From Lachnospiraceae bacterium (GTDB lineage Bacteria > Bacillota > Clostridia > Lachnospirales > Lachnospiraceae): a stretch of 61,316 nt of DNA. The stretch lies in contig JAAVZI010000042.1 in the NCBI GenBank assembly GCA_022791575.1, positions 1 through 61,316 of the forward strand, read 5' to 3'. Below are positions 27,037 to 35,903 of this stretch, piece by piece (the stretch's first letter is position 1; the number at the start of each line of letters is the position of its first letter). The position numbers were made by a program, and so were the translations under genes. Under the pieces are notes generated by a model, which saw only the letters and a program-made list of their open reading frames with translations, did not search any database and had not been told where the DNA came from.

Positions 27037-27151
27037 AAATTGACTCCGGCAGGTGTTTATTACAAGTATATGGGAAAGAATGTAAAGTATGACAGGGCAT
27101 TTGGAACCAAAATGCCTGTGTTTCATATGCAGGAAGAAAGGAATGTTGACT

Positions 27152-28606
27152 ATGAGGAAATTAACCATGAAACCATCCAGAGTCTTTTATTACTTTGAGG
27201 AAATCAGCCGGATTCCGAGAGGCTCTGGGAATACAAAGGGAGTCAGTGATTTCTGTGCAGCATTTGCAAAGGAGCAGGGGCTGGATTATATACAGGATGC
27301 AGTAAATAACGTTGTTATATGGAAGGAAGGCAGTAAAGGAAGGGAACAGGAGGAACCGGTGATTCTACAGGGGCACCTGGATATGGTCTGCGAGAAAAAT
27401 CTGGATTGTGCGCATGATTTTAAGAAAGACCCGTTGACGTTGATTGTAGACGGGGATTGCATTCGTGCGGATCAGACAACTCTGGGAGGGGATGATGGCA
27501 TAGCCATAGCCTATGCGCTGGCTATTCTCGAAAGCAGCGAATATTCCCATCCGCCGCTGGAGGTTATATTTACCATAGATGAAGAGACTGGCATGCAGGG
27601 CGCAACGGCTTTAGACGCTTCTGTATTAAAGGGACACAGAGTTTTGAATCTGGATTCGGAGGAAGAGGGGATTTTATTGACCAGCTGTGCAGGCGGAGTA
27701 AAATGCCATTGCCAGCTTCCAGTTAATCATGTAGAAGTGGAGCATATGGCAAGAATGGAAGTAGAGATTACCGGACTGAGCGGCGGCCATTCAGGAACCG
27801 AGATTGATAAGGGCAGATGCAATGCAAATAAATTAATGGGCAGACTGTTGTTTCACTTATCGCAGAAGTTTTCTTTTGGGATTGCCAGTTCTAGGTTATC
27901 GGGCGGTCTGCAGGACAATGCAATTCCCAGGGAGGCGCGGACGGTTCTTTTTATGGAACCAGAATTGGCAGAACAGGCAGCGGAGGAAATCCGCAGTTTC
28001 TGTCAGATGATGAAGGAGGAATTAGGACGAAAAGAGCCAGAGCTGCAGATTGGAACGTCTCTGCCGGTTCTGCAAGAAAAACAGAGCATTTTATCGCCGT
28101 CCTCTGCCCAAAAGGTTTTGTTTTTGCTGCATCAGTCTCCCAATGGCGTGCAGGAAATGAGCAGTGAAATCAGTGGGTTAGTGGAGACGTCTTTGAATTT
28201 GGGAATTATGCATTTAGATGAACATATGTTCACTATGGACTTTGCAATTCGAAGTTCCGTCGGTTCTGCTAAAGTGGCTTTACGGGATAAGCTCATTTAT
28301 CTGACAGAATTCCTGGGAGGTGAATGTCTGGCAGATGGGGACTATCCGGCCTGGGAATTTAAGCGCGATTCTGAGTTCCGGGAAATCTGTATCCAGGCAT
28401 ACCAGCAGGTTTACGGCAAAGAGCCGGAAGTAAAGGCGCTGCATGCAGGGCTGGAATGCGGCATTCTTTCCGATAAAATCAAAGGATTTGATGCGGTTTC
28501 TATGGGACCGGATGTTTATGATATTCATACACCCCAGGAGCGCATGAGTATCGCTTCGGTTCAAAGAACATGGGATTATCTTCTTAAGATATTAGAAATG
28601 GTATGA
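27152..28606 (+). CDS. aminoacyl-histidine dipeptidase (PepD-like, M20)
   Basis: Cytoplasmic zinc peptidase of 484 residues in the PepD branch of M20, cleaving dipeptides such as Xaa-His. Metal-site motifs are visible: LQGHLDMVCEKN near residue 75, GGDDGIAIAYAL near 113 and DEETGMQGATAL near 142. I chose the ATG at 27152 since AAAGGA ends 9 nt upstream; an ATG at 27143 directly abuts that site. It is divergent from ylbJ and the two share a 115-bp intergenic region. Confidence 0.9.
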   Translation: MRKLTMKPSRVFYYFEEISRIPRGSGNTKGVSDFCAAFAKEQGLDYIQDAVNNVVIWKEGSKGREQEEPVILQGHLDMVCEKNLDCAHDFKKDPLTLIVDGDCIRADQTTLGGDDGIAIAYALAILESSEYSHPPLEVIFTIDEETGMQGATALDASVLKGHRVLNLDSEEEGILLTSCAGGVKCHCQLPVNHVEVEHMARMEVEITGLSGGHSGTEIDKGRCNANKLMGRLLFHLSQKFSFGIASSRLSGGLQDNAIPREARTVLFMEPELAEQAAEEIRSFCQMMKEELGRKEPELQIGTSLPVLQEKQSILSPSSAQKVLFLLHQSPNGVQEMSSEISGLVETSLNLGIMHLDEHMFTMDFAIRSSVGSAKVALRDKLIYLTEFLGGECLADGDYPAWEFKRDSEFREICIQAYQQVYGKEPEVKALHAGLECGILSDKIKGFDAVSMGPDVYDIHTPQERMSIASVQRTWDYLLKILEMV

Positions 28607-28652
28607 TTGAGCGGAAACCGACATAGAATATCCAGATTGGATATTCGGGGGG

Positions 28653-29528
28653 ATGGATTTGGCAAAATTAAAACGCTGGCTGGCTGTGGTTTTACTATTA
28701 TTTGTCATGGCCGGCAGCATTGTCATGGGAGGCAATTATTTAAAGGGGTATACGGCAGAATTCCGGGTACAATTTGAAGCTGGAGACAGTGAGCGGTTCC
28801 GGCAGCAAAATATTAGTGATGAGAACCTGGAATACTTAGAGAAGCTTTCCAGCCAGCTTTCGGTTCCTCCTATACGCATTCTGGCGGCAGCGATGGCTAG
28901 CAATCGCTATCAGCTGTCCGGCCGGGAACTGGAGGATCTGGATCAGGAAACATTTGAGGGGCTGGAGGCATATCTACATAAACACTATAAGAAAGAATAT
29001 GAGAAGCTTTTGGTTCAGTATGGAAAGGTCTGGCAGGATGTGAAGTATTTCCCTGTGCCAAAGTCTAAGACAAACCAGGATGCAACGGTTTCGTTCGAAA
29101 ATTCTTGGATGTATGAACGGAATTTCGGTGGAAAAAGGGGGCACGAGGGAACGGATCTAATGGCTTCGGTCAACCAGAGGGGCTATTATCCCATTATCAG
29201 TATGACCGACGGCGTTGTTGAGAAAATCGGCTGGCTGACTAAGGGAGGCTATCGGATTGGCATACGCAGTCCTTCTGGCGGCTATTATTACTATGCCCAT
29301 CTGTATAGCTATGCGGAAGACTTTAAAGAAGGAGATACGATTCAGGCAGGGCAGTTGATTGGTTATATGGGGGACAGCGGTTATGGTGAGGAAGGAACGG
29401 TAGGACAGTTTGCCGTACACCTGCATGTGGGAATTTATTTTAATGGAGAGGACGGGAAAGAAATCAGTGTGAATCCCTATCCGGTTTTGAAATATTTTGA
29501 GGAAAAAACATTGCAATATTGTTATTAA
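28653..29528 (+). CDS. M23 family (LytM-type) metallopeptidase, membrane anchored
   Basis: 291 residues with one N-terminal membrane helix (about 9-29) and an extracytoplasmic region. The C-terminal M23 domain has the zinc motifs HEGTD (near residue 167) and HLH (near residue 256). Such enzymes cut peptidoglycan cross-links; some catalytic members and relatives act in sporulation or division. Both zinc motifs are intact, so it is probably active. A palindromic repeat starts 19 bp after its stop. Confidence 0.88.
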   Translation: MDLAKLKRWLAVVLLLFVMAGSIVMGGNYLKGYTAEFRVQFEAGDSERFRQQNISDENLEYLEKLSSQLSVPPIRILAAAMASNRYQLSGRELEDLDQETFEGLEAYLHKHYKKEYEKLLVQYGKVWQDVKYFPVPKSKTNQDATVSFENSWMYERNFGGKRGHEGTDLMASVNQRGYYPIISMTDGVVEKIGWLTKGGYRIGIRSPSGGYYYYAHLYSYAEDFKEGDTIQAGQLIGYMGDSGYGEEGTVGQFAVHLHVGIYFNGEDGKEISVNPYPVLKYFEEKTLQYCY

Positions 29529-29546
29529 AATTTTATAATAAAGTAT

Positions 29547-29689
29547 TAGGTGATTGCGAAAGTCGTATTCCAGGCGACGAGTTTGAACAATAGATACAAA
29601 AATTCCGCTCAAAGACGTTTTTAATTCGCTACATTTTTGTATCTATTGTCCAAACTCTGGCATTGAAATAAGAGTTTTGCAAATGCCTA
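29547..29689 (-). repeat. 143-nt palindromic repeat element, copy B
   Basis: Reverse-orientation copy of the element at 15489-15631. The inner stem pairs 29588-29603 with 29633-29648 perfectly, and the same apical loop is present on the minus strand. Outer ends TAGGTGATTGCGAAAG and TTTTGCAAATGCCTA. Confidence 0.9.
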
Positions 29690-29699
29690 TATAGAGTAT

Positions 29700-29768
29700 T
29701 AGATAATTGCGAAACTTAGGATTTGTCTAAAATCGTCGCTTTGATACAAACTTTTGCAAATACCTATA
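29700..29768. repeat. short palindrome made of the same arm sequences
   Basis: Begins TAGATAATTGCGAAAC and ends CAAACTTTTGCAAATACCTA, the same outer arms as the 143-nt element, but its middle (CTAAAATCGTCGCTTTG) lacks the apical stem-loop. Looks like an internally deleted copy, 32 bp before the next start codon. Confidence 0.7.
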
Positions 29769-29800
29769 AATTGAGTATGACAGAAAGGAGGGGATCGGTT

Positions 29801-30643
29801 ATGGAGATACAGTTATGGAGAGAATTGCTGGACCCTTATGAACTGGCGGTAAATGAGATTATCGTTAAGTTTGACCACCTAATTAAGGAATACCGTGAGC
29901 GGGGCATGTATTCTCCCATTGAACAGGTATCGGGAAGAGTGAAATCGATTCCAAGTCTGCTGGAAAAGGCGCAGAAAAAAAAGATTCCCATAGAGGAAAT
30001 TGATGAGAGGATAGAAGATCTGGCAGGGATACGTATTATCTGCCAGTTTGTAGAGGATATAGAGACGGTTGTGAAAATGATTCGTGAGCGCGCCGACATG
30101 CGTGTGAAGAGAGAGAAGGATTATATCAGCAACCAGAAGAGCAGTGGATACAGAAGCTATCATATCATTGTTTATTACCAAGTGGAGACTCTTCAGGGGC
30201 CGAAGGAAATTTTGGTGGAATTCCAGATTCGCACGCTGGCTATGAATTTCTGGGCTGTGATCGAGCATTCTCTGCAGTATAAGTATAAGCGAAATATGCC
30301 GATTGAAATCCGTACACGACTGATGGAAGCAGCGAATTCTATCATTAAGCTAGACGAACAGATGTCCAGTGTTAGAAGCGAAATTATGGAGGCGCAGAAT
30401 TCCTTTCAGATTAAGGCGGCTATTGTATCAGAAATTCTGAATAATATTCAGAATATTTACAGGGTTGCCAATAAACGGGAAGTCATTAAGATTCAGGATG
30501 AATTCTATCGGATTTATGAATCCAATGATCTGGAGGAGTTGCGGATGTTCAGCCAGCAGCTGGATATTATTACAGAGGGTTACCATGCACAGGCCATTTC
30601 TTTAAGCGGCGTTGAGCATATTTATAGAAATAATACAATATAG
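29801..30643 (+). CDS. small alarmone synthetase (RelQ/YjbM type)
   Basis: GTP pyrophosphokinase-family protein of 280 residues that should make (p)ppGpp. Synthetase motifs are visible: DLAGIRIICQF near residue 70, SSGYRSYHIIVYY near residue 117 and EFQIRTLAMNFWAVIEHSLQYK near residue 145. There is no hydrolase HD domain and no ACT/TGS, as in small synthetases. I chose the ATG at 29801, behind AAAGGAGG; the frame is open to 29723 but that part lies in repeat sequence. The next gene follows by 21 bp. Confidence 0.9.
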   Translation: MEIQLWRELLDPYELAVNEIIVKFDHLIKEYRERGMYSPIEQVSGRVKSIPSLLEKAQKKKIPIEEIDERIEDLAGIRIICQFVEDIETVVKMIRERADMRVKREKDYISNQKSSGYRSYHIIVYYQVETLQGPKEILVEFQIRTLAMNFWAVIEHSLQYKYKRNMPIEIRTRLMEAANSIIKLDEQMSSVRSEIMEAQNSFQIKAAIVSEILNNIQNIYRVANKREVIKIQDEFYRIYESNDLEELRMFSQQLDIITEGYHAQAISLSGVEHIYRNNTI

Positions 30644-30664
30644 AGTATGTTTTGAGGAGTACGT

Positions 30665-32098
30665 ATGGAATTACCAGTTCAGTTTCGGGAGAGAATGCTG
30701 AGGCTTCTTGGAGACGAAGCATTCTGCCAATATGAAGAAAGTTTTAAGAAAGAACGTATGTACGGCCTGAGGGTCAATACCAGAAAGATTTCAGTAGAGG
30801 AATTTATTAAGATTTCTCCGTTTTCGATAGAGAAGATTCCGTGGATTGCCAACGGATTCTATTATGATGGAACCAAGGATACTCCGGCTAAGCATCCTTA
30901 TTATCATGCAGGGTTATATTATCTGCAGGAGCCAAGTGCCATGACTCCGGCAAGTCTGCTTAGGGCAGAGCCGGGAGACCGGGTGCTGGATCTGTGTGCA
31001 GCTCCGGGCGGCAAAGCTACCGAGTTGGGTGTGCAATTAAAAGGCAGAGGGCTTTTAGCCGCCAATGATATCAGTGCTTCAAGAGCAAAAGGATTGCTTA
31101 AGAATCTGGAGCTGTTCGGTATTCCTAATGTAATGGTTACCAGTGAAACTCCGGAAAAGCTAAAGACTGTATATGAGGGCTTTTTTGATAAGATTCTAAT
31201 TGATGCGCCCTGTTCTGGTGAAGGTATGTTTCGTAAAGATCCAGCTATCATGAAAAGCTGGGTGAAAAAGGGGCCTGCGCAATATTCTGTTATTCAGCGC
31301 GAGATTACAGAAACGGCTCTGCAGATGCTGAAAAGCGGCGGAATCTGTTTGTATTCTACCTGTACCTTTGCACCGGAGGAAAATGAAGGAACCATTTTAT
31401 ACCTTTTGAAAAACCACCCAGAGCTGGAAGTGTTGGAAGCTCCTGCTTATCAAGGATTTTCTACAGGAAGGCCGGAATGGCTGGAGGAGGACTGTCAGGG
31501 ATATGAAGAGCAGCTTCAGCGCTGTATCCGTATCTGGCCTTATAAAATGGATGGAGAAGGACATTTTATTGCACTTCTTCATAAAAAAGAAACAGCTGGC
31601 TGTTCGAAAATGACTCGTGCTTCCTTTATTGATGAGAGTGGTTTGCAAAAGCCAAAGAGCAGACAAGCAGTCGCTGCCGTAAATAAGGATCTGGAAGAAT
31701 TTTTGTCTATTTTGAAGGTGGACTGGGATGAGAGCTGCTTTGAATTCTGTCAGGGACGAGTGTATTATGTGGCACATGAGACCCAAAAGATGCGGGGGCT
31801 CCATATTCTGCGCAATGGCCTGCTGCTTGGTGAATGCAGAAAGAACCGATTTGAACCGAGCCAGGCGCTGGCCATGTTTCTGACGAAAGAGCAGTGCCGC
31901 CAGACGATTTCTTTGGACTGCGGGGATATCCGTGTGATAAAATATTTAAAAGGAGAGACCATTGAGGTAGAAGATCTTGTGGACGAACAGGCTTCTGGCT
32001 GGCAGCTGGTCTGTGTATCAGGCTATCCCTTGGGATGGGGCAAGCTGGTTCAGGGAACTCTTAAGAATAAATACCATCAGGGATGGAGATGGATGTAG
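30665..32098 (+). CDS. RsmF/NOL1-Nop2-Sun family RNA m5C methyltransferase
   Basis: 477 residues. The SAM-dependent methyltransferase core has LCAAPGGKATELG near residue 115 and the catalytic DAPCSGEGMFRKD near residue 180. A second family cysteine follows in YSTCTFAPEENE. The C-terminal half resembles the RsmF accessory domains. The likely target is a cytosine in 16S rRNA, inferred from the family. The stop TAG directly abuts a possible ATG of the next gene, so coupling is likely. Confidence 0.88.
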   Translation: MELPVQFRERMLRLLGDEAFCQYEESFKKERMYGLRVNTRKISVEEFIKISPFSIEKIPWIANGFYYDGTKDTPAKHPYYHAGLYYLQEPSAMTPASLLRAEPGDRVLDLCAAPGGKATELGVQLKGRGLLAANDISASRAKGLLKNLELFGIPNVMVTSETPEKLKTVYEGFFDKILIDAPCSGEGMFRKDPAIMKSWVKKGPAQYSVIQREITETALQMLKSGGICLYSTCTFAPEENEGTILYLLKNHPELEVLEAPAYQGFSTGRPEWLEEDCQGYEEQLQRCIRIWPYKMDGEGHFIALLHKKETAGCSKMTRASFIDESGLQKPKSRQAVAAVNKDLEEFLSILKVDWDESCFEFCQGRVYYVAHETQKMRGLHILRNGLLLGECRKNRFEPSQALAMFLTKEQCRQTISLDCGDIRVIKYLKGETIEVEDLVDEQASGWQLVCVSGYPLGWGKLVQGTLKNKYHQGWRWM

Positions 32099-32113
32099 AT
32101 GGCAGGCGGAGTT

Positions 32114-32821
32114 ATGCGGCTGGATAAGTTTCTGACGGAAATGAATCAGGGAAGCCGTTCAGAGGTAAAACAGCTGATTAAAAAGGGCAGGATTTGTGTA
32201 AACGGAGAGAGGGAGAAACGGCCAGAATATAAAGTATGTCCAGACAGTGACTGCATTACGTTGGATGAAAAAGAACTGGTGTTTGTTCATTATGTATATC
32301 TGATGTTTCATAAACCGGGCGGCTGTGTATCTGCGACAGAGGATCACAGGGAGAAGACTGTAATGGACTATATTCAGGAAGCGGACTGTCCACGGAAGAA
32401 GGATTTATTCCCGGTGGGCCGGCTGGATAAAGATACAGAAGGTTTGCTGCTGCTGACCAATGACGGGCAGCTATCGCATAGGCTGTTATCACCTAAGAAG
32501 CATGTAGAGAAGAAATATTATGTCCTTTTGCAGTCAAAGGCCGGTGCGAAAGAACAGCAGATGTTCAGGGAGGGAATGGATATCGGGGATGAGCAAAAGA
32601 CACTTCCGGCTCGGCTGGAGCTTCTTGCGGACGGAACCGAAGGCTATGTCTATCTGACTGAAGGGCGTTATCATCAGGTAAAACGAATGTTTCAGGCATG
32701 CGGAAATCAAGTAAAATATCTCAAACGTCTGAAAATGGGCAGTCTGACACTGGATGAGAAGTTAAAGCCAGGAGAATACCGGCATTTGACTAAGGAAGAA
32801 CTAGAACAGTTACAGAAATGA
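32114..32821 (+). CDS. RsuA-family 16S rRNA pseudouridine synthase
   Basis: About 235 residues. An N-terminal S4 RNA-binding domain (MRLDKFLTEMNQGSRSEVKQ) is followed by the catalytic domain with the key Asp in PVGRLDKDTEGLLLLTNDG. This signature is typical of the RsuA/RluB/E/F group. The ATG at 32114 fits the usual family start; an ATG at 32099, adjoining the previous stop, is an alternative. The cluster of RNA-modifying genes with the upstream methyltransferase suggests one operon. Exact target not assignable from sequence alone. Confidence 0.88.
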   Translation: MRLDKFLTEMNQGSRSEVKQLIKKGRICVNGEREKRPEYKVCPDSDCITLDEKELVFVHYVYLMFHKPGGCVSATEDHREKTVMDYIQEADCPRKKDLFPVGRLDKDTEGLLLLTNDGQLSHRLLSPKKHVEKKYYVLLQSKAGAKEQQMFREGMDIGDEQKTLPARLELLADGTEGYVYLTEGRYHQVKRMFQACGNQVKYLKRLKMGSLTLDEKLKPGEYRHLTKEELEQLQK

Positions 32822-32825
32822 GGAA

Positions 32826-33494
32826 ATGATGTTAAGAGGAAAAAAAGCAGTAATATTTGATTTGGACGGAACGCTGATTGATTCTATGTGGGTATGGACG
32901 GAGGTGGATCATAAATATCTGAAGAAATTCCAGATTCAGCCGCCGCCAGGGCTTCATGAGGCAATTGAGGGTATGAGTTTTACAGAAGGAGCCCGTTATT
33001 TTAAGGAAACTTTCGGCATTGCCGACAGCATTGAAGAAATTATGCTGGAGTGGAACCGTATGGCGTTTCAGGTGTATGTGGAAGAGGTTCCCATGAAACC
33101 GGGAGCCTATGATTTTGTAAAGAAGATTCGCAAACTTGGGCTTAAAACAGCCATTGCCACCAGCAACTCTACCCATCTAGTGGAAACGGTATTGAAGGTA
33201 CATGGGCTTTTAGAAGATTTTGATGCCATTGTGACGGCAGATGATGTGCCGGAAGGAAAGCCTAATCCGCAGATTTATCTGGAGGCAGCAGCAAGAATTC
33301 AGGTGCCGCCGGAAAACTGTCTAGTATTTGAAGATATTTCTATGGGGATTCTGGCTGGACAGCGGGCGGGTATGACGACCTGCGCCGTAAAAGATGCATT
33401 TTCTGATTATCAGTGGGAAAAAAAGGTGGAGATGGCGGATTATCATATTGAGAATTATAATGAAGTTCCGGTAGAGGAGAACAGACAGCTATGA
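32826..33494 (+). CDS. HAD-superfamily phosphatase (beta-phosphoglucomutase-like)
   Basis: 222 residues. HAD motifs are present: DLDGTLIDS near residue 12, IATSNS near residue 110, [10 protein letters not shown] near 145 and FEDISMG near 165. A helical cap lies between motifs I and II, as in subfamily IA. The substrate cannot be predicted. It sits 4 bp after the pseudouridine synthase gene and overlaps the next gene by 4 bp, so it is part of the same transcription unit. Confidence 0.85.
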   Translation: MMLRGKKAVIFDLDGTLIDSMWVWTEVDHKYLKKFQIQPPPGLHEAIEGMSFTEGARYFKETFGIADSIEEIMLEWNRMAFQVYVEEVPMKPGAYDFVKKIRKLGLKTAIATSNSTHLVETVLKVHGLLEDFDAIVTADDVPEGKPNPQIYLEAAARIQVPPENCLVFEDISMGILAGQRAGMTTCAVKDAFSDYQWEKKVEMADYHIENYNEVPVEENRQL

Positions 33495-35431
33495 AAAAAG
33501 GATTTTTGCCGATTTCAAAGGAAGATATGATAGAACGGGGAATTGACCAGCTGGATTTTGTCTATGTCATTGGGGATGCCTATGTGGACCATCCTTCATT
33601 TGGGCCGGCGATTATCAGCCGCGTTCTGGAAGCAGAAGGTTATCAGGTCGGTATCATTTCCCAACCAGACTGGAAAGATCCAAAGAGTGTGCAGGTTCTT
33701 GGAGAACCGCGGCTCGGTTTTTTAGTTTCTTCTGGAAATATGGATTCTATGGTAAACCATTATTCAGTATCCAAGAAAAGGCGCAAAAGCGATGCATTTA
33801 CTCCTGGCGGTGTGATTGGAAAACGGCCCGACTATGCAGCGGTGGTATATTGCAATCTGATTCGTCAGACCTATAAGAAGAATCCGATTATTATAGGCGG
33901 TATTGAGGCCAGTCTGCGCAGGCTGGCTCATTATGATTACTGGTCAGATAAGCTGAAACGCTCCATTCTTCTGGATGCAGGCGCAGATCTGATATCCTAT
34001 GGAATGGGTGAACGGAGTATTGTAGAGATCGCAGATGCCTTAAACAGCGGAATTGCCGTAGGGGACATTACATTTATTCCAGGAACCGTCTATAAGACCT
34101 CTTCATTGGATTCTGTATACGATGCACTGCTGCTGCCTTCCTTTGAAGAGTTAAAAGCAGATAAGTTAAACTATGCCAGAAGTTTTTATATCCAGTACTG
34201 CAATACCGATGCTATAACTGGAAAATGTCTGGCAGAGCCATATTCCGAACACCAGTTTGTAGTACAGAATCCGCCTGCACGTCCACTGAGCCAGCAGGAG
34301 ATGGACCGGGTATATGCGCTGCCCTATATGCGGACGTACCATCCTTCCTATGAGCCTCTGAAAGTTCCGGCCATTGAAGAAATTAAATTCAGCCTAGTCA
34401 GCAACCGCGGCTGCTTTGGAGGCTGCAGCTTTTGTGCACTTACCTTTCACCAAGGAAGACAGATTCAGGTGCGGAGCCACGAATCCATACTTGCCGAGGC
34501 CGAGCAGCTGATATGGGAACCAGATTTTAAGGGCTATATTCATGATGTGGGCGGGCCTACAGCGAATTTTAGGCATACCTCCTGTGAAAAACAAAAGAGT
34601 AAGGGTGTCTGCTCCAATCAACAGTGTCTATTTCCAAAGCCTTGTAAGAATTTAACGATTGACCATAGCGATTATCTGAAACTGTTACGAAAACTTCGGC
34701 AGCTGCCTAATGTAAAAAAGGTCTTTGTACGTTCTGGAATCCGTTTTGATTATCTAATTTATGACAAAGATAATACCTTTTTCAGAGAATTGTGTGAACA
34801 TCATGTCAGTGGTCAGCTGAAGGTAGCGCCGGAACACATAGCCGATCCCGTACTGCAGATGATGGGTAAGCCTGAAAATACAGTTTATCAGAAGTTTGCA
34901 GACAAATATAAAAAAATCAATGAACAGATAGGAAAAAAACAGTTTTTGGTGCCTTATCTGATGTCTTCTCATCCAGGCTCCACTATGAAAGAAGCCGTTG
35001 CGCTGGCGGAATATCTACGGGATCTAGGCTATATGCCGGAACAGGTGCAGGACTTCTATCCAACCCCTTCCACGATTTCTACCTGTATGTACTATACCGG
35101 AGTGGACCCTAGAACTATGAAAAAAGTCTATGTTCCGCATAATCCCCATGAAAAGGCGATGCAGAGGGCCTTAATACAATATCGGAATCCTAAAAACTAT
35201 GATTTGGTTGAGGAAGCTCTGCTTAAAGCAGGCCGGCGGGATTTGATTGGTTATGACCGGAAGTGCCTGATTCGACCAAGAAAAGATTCGGTTCATCATA
35301 AGAAGGGAAATCAGCCAGCAACAAAACAGGAATTTCATAAAGATAAAAATCAATATTCTGCAGAAAAAATAGTGGAAAGAAATAAAAAGAAGAAAAAAAC
35401 AATTCGGAATGTGCATAAGAAGAAAAAATAA
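33491..35431 (+). CDS. YgiQ-family radical SAM protein
   Basis: 646 residues with the N-terminal YgiQ domain (about 1-290), the radical SAM cluster motif [16 protein letters not shown] near residue 315, and a C-terminal DUF3362-type region ending in a very basic tail of Lys runs. YgiQ proteins are widespread in anaerobes; their reaction is not established. The start ATG overlaps the HAD gene stop. A half-arm of the palindrome family follows within 10-50 bp. Confidence 0.9.
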   Translation: MKKGFLPISKEDMIERGIDQLDFVYVIGDAYVDHPSFGPAIISRVLEAEGYQVGIISQPDWKDPKSVQVLGEPRLGFLVSSGNMDSMVNHYSVSKKRRKSDAFTPGGVIGKRPDYAAVVYCNLIRQTYKKNPIIIGGIEASLRRLAHYDYWSDKLKRSILLDAGADLISYGMGERSIVEIADALNSGIAVGDITFIPGTVYKTSSLDSVYDALLLPSFEELKADKLNYARSFYIQYCNTDAITGKCLAEPYSEHQFVVQNPPARPLSQQEMDRVYALPYMRTYHPSYEPLKVPAIEEIKFSLVSNRGCFGGCSFCALTFHQGRQIQVRSHESILAEAEQLIWEPDFKGYIHDVGGPTANFRHTSCEKQKSKGVCSNQQCLFPKPCKNLTIDHSDYLKLLRKLRQLPNVKKVFVRSGIRFDYLIYDKDNTFFRELCEHHVSGQLKVAPEHIADPVLQMMGKPENTVYQKFADKYKKINEQIGKKQFLVPYLMSSHPGSTMKEAVALAEYLRDLGYMPEQVQDFYPTPSTISTCMYYTGVDPRTMKKVYVPHNPHEKAMQRALIQYRNPKNYDLVEEALLKAGRRDLIGYDRKCLIRPRKDSVHHKKGNQPATKQEFHKDKNQYSAEKIVERNKKKKKTIRNVHKKKK

Positions 35432-35439
35432 TGAGAGAT

Positions 35440-35480
35440 TGGTGGTTGCAAGAGTTGGTTTAAGGCGACGATTTTGAAAA
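35440..35480. repeat. diverged half-arm of the palindrome family
   Basis: The stretch GGTTGCAAGAGTT, then AAGGCGACGATTTTGAAAATAG, matches the arm order of the 143-nt element but has no facing partner. In the gap 35432-35903 it and copy C are the only structures I recognise; 35481-35700 shows nothing else clear. Confidence 0.55.
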
Positions 35481-35701
35481 TAGCATTTGCGACACGTCAT
35501 CAGTCCAATTTATTGGATATGAAAGAACTGTAATGTATTATTCTCAGTTCTTAATGGCTCCAATTGGCAAAATTAAGAAAACATTAATGGAATTATAAGG
35601 GAAAATAGTATACAAACGACAGAATGTGTATTAATATATTAGTATATGACAAATGAAAAAGACGGCTCCCGCTTTTCATAAGTGACACATAAGGAACGAA
35701 C

Positions 35702-35844
35702 AGGTAATTTCAAAACGCTGTTTCACTGTCAGAATTTGTGTCAATGATAGGAACGTAAGAAGCGAATCAAAAACGTCTTTGAGCTTCTTACATTCCTATC
35801 ATTGGTACAAGTTCGTCGCACTGTATCACCTTTTCGAAATACCT
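35702..35844 (+). repeat. 143-nt palindromic repeat element, copy C (diverged)
   Basis: Same overall length and architecture as copies A and B but a different stem sequence. 35742-35763 pairs with 35783-35804 over 22 bp with one mismatch. The 19-nt loop (35764-35782) differs from copy A by a single base. Stem changed, pairing kept, loop kept. Confidence 0.85.
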
Positions 35845-35903
35845 ATTCTCTAAATATTATGGATAGGCAGCATAGGCAAATCTGATAAGAAAGCAGGAAA
35901 ATT

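Noticed and set aside
29157-29612. Minus-strand ORF starting in palindrome copy B
   Set aside because: Shares its first residues with the false proA extension and otherwise runs antisense to the M23 peptidase gene.
29723-29800. Upstream extension of the alarmone synthetase
   Set aside because: The extension lies in repeat sequence. AAAGGAGG sits just before the ATG at 29801.
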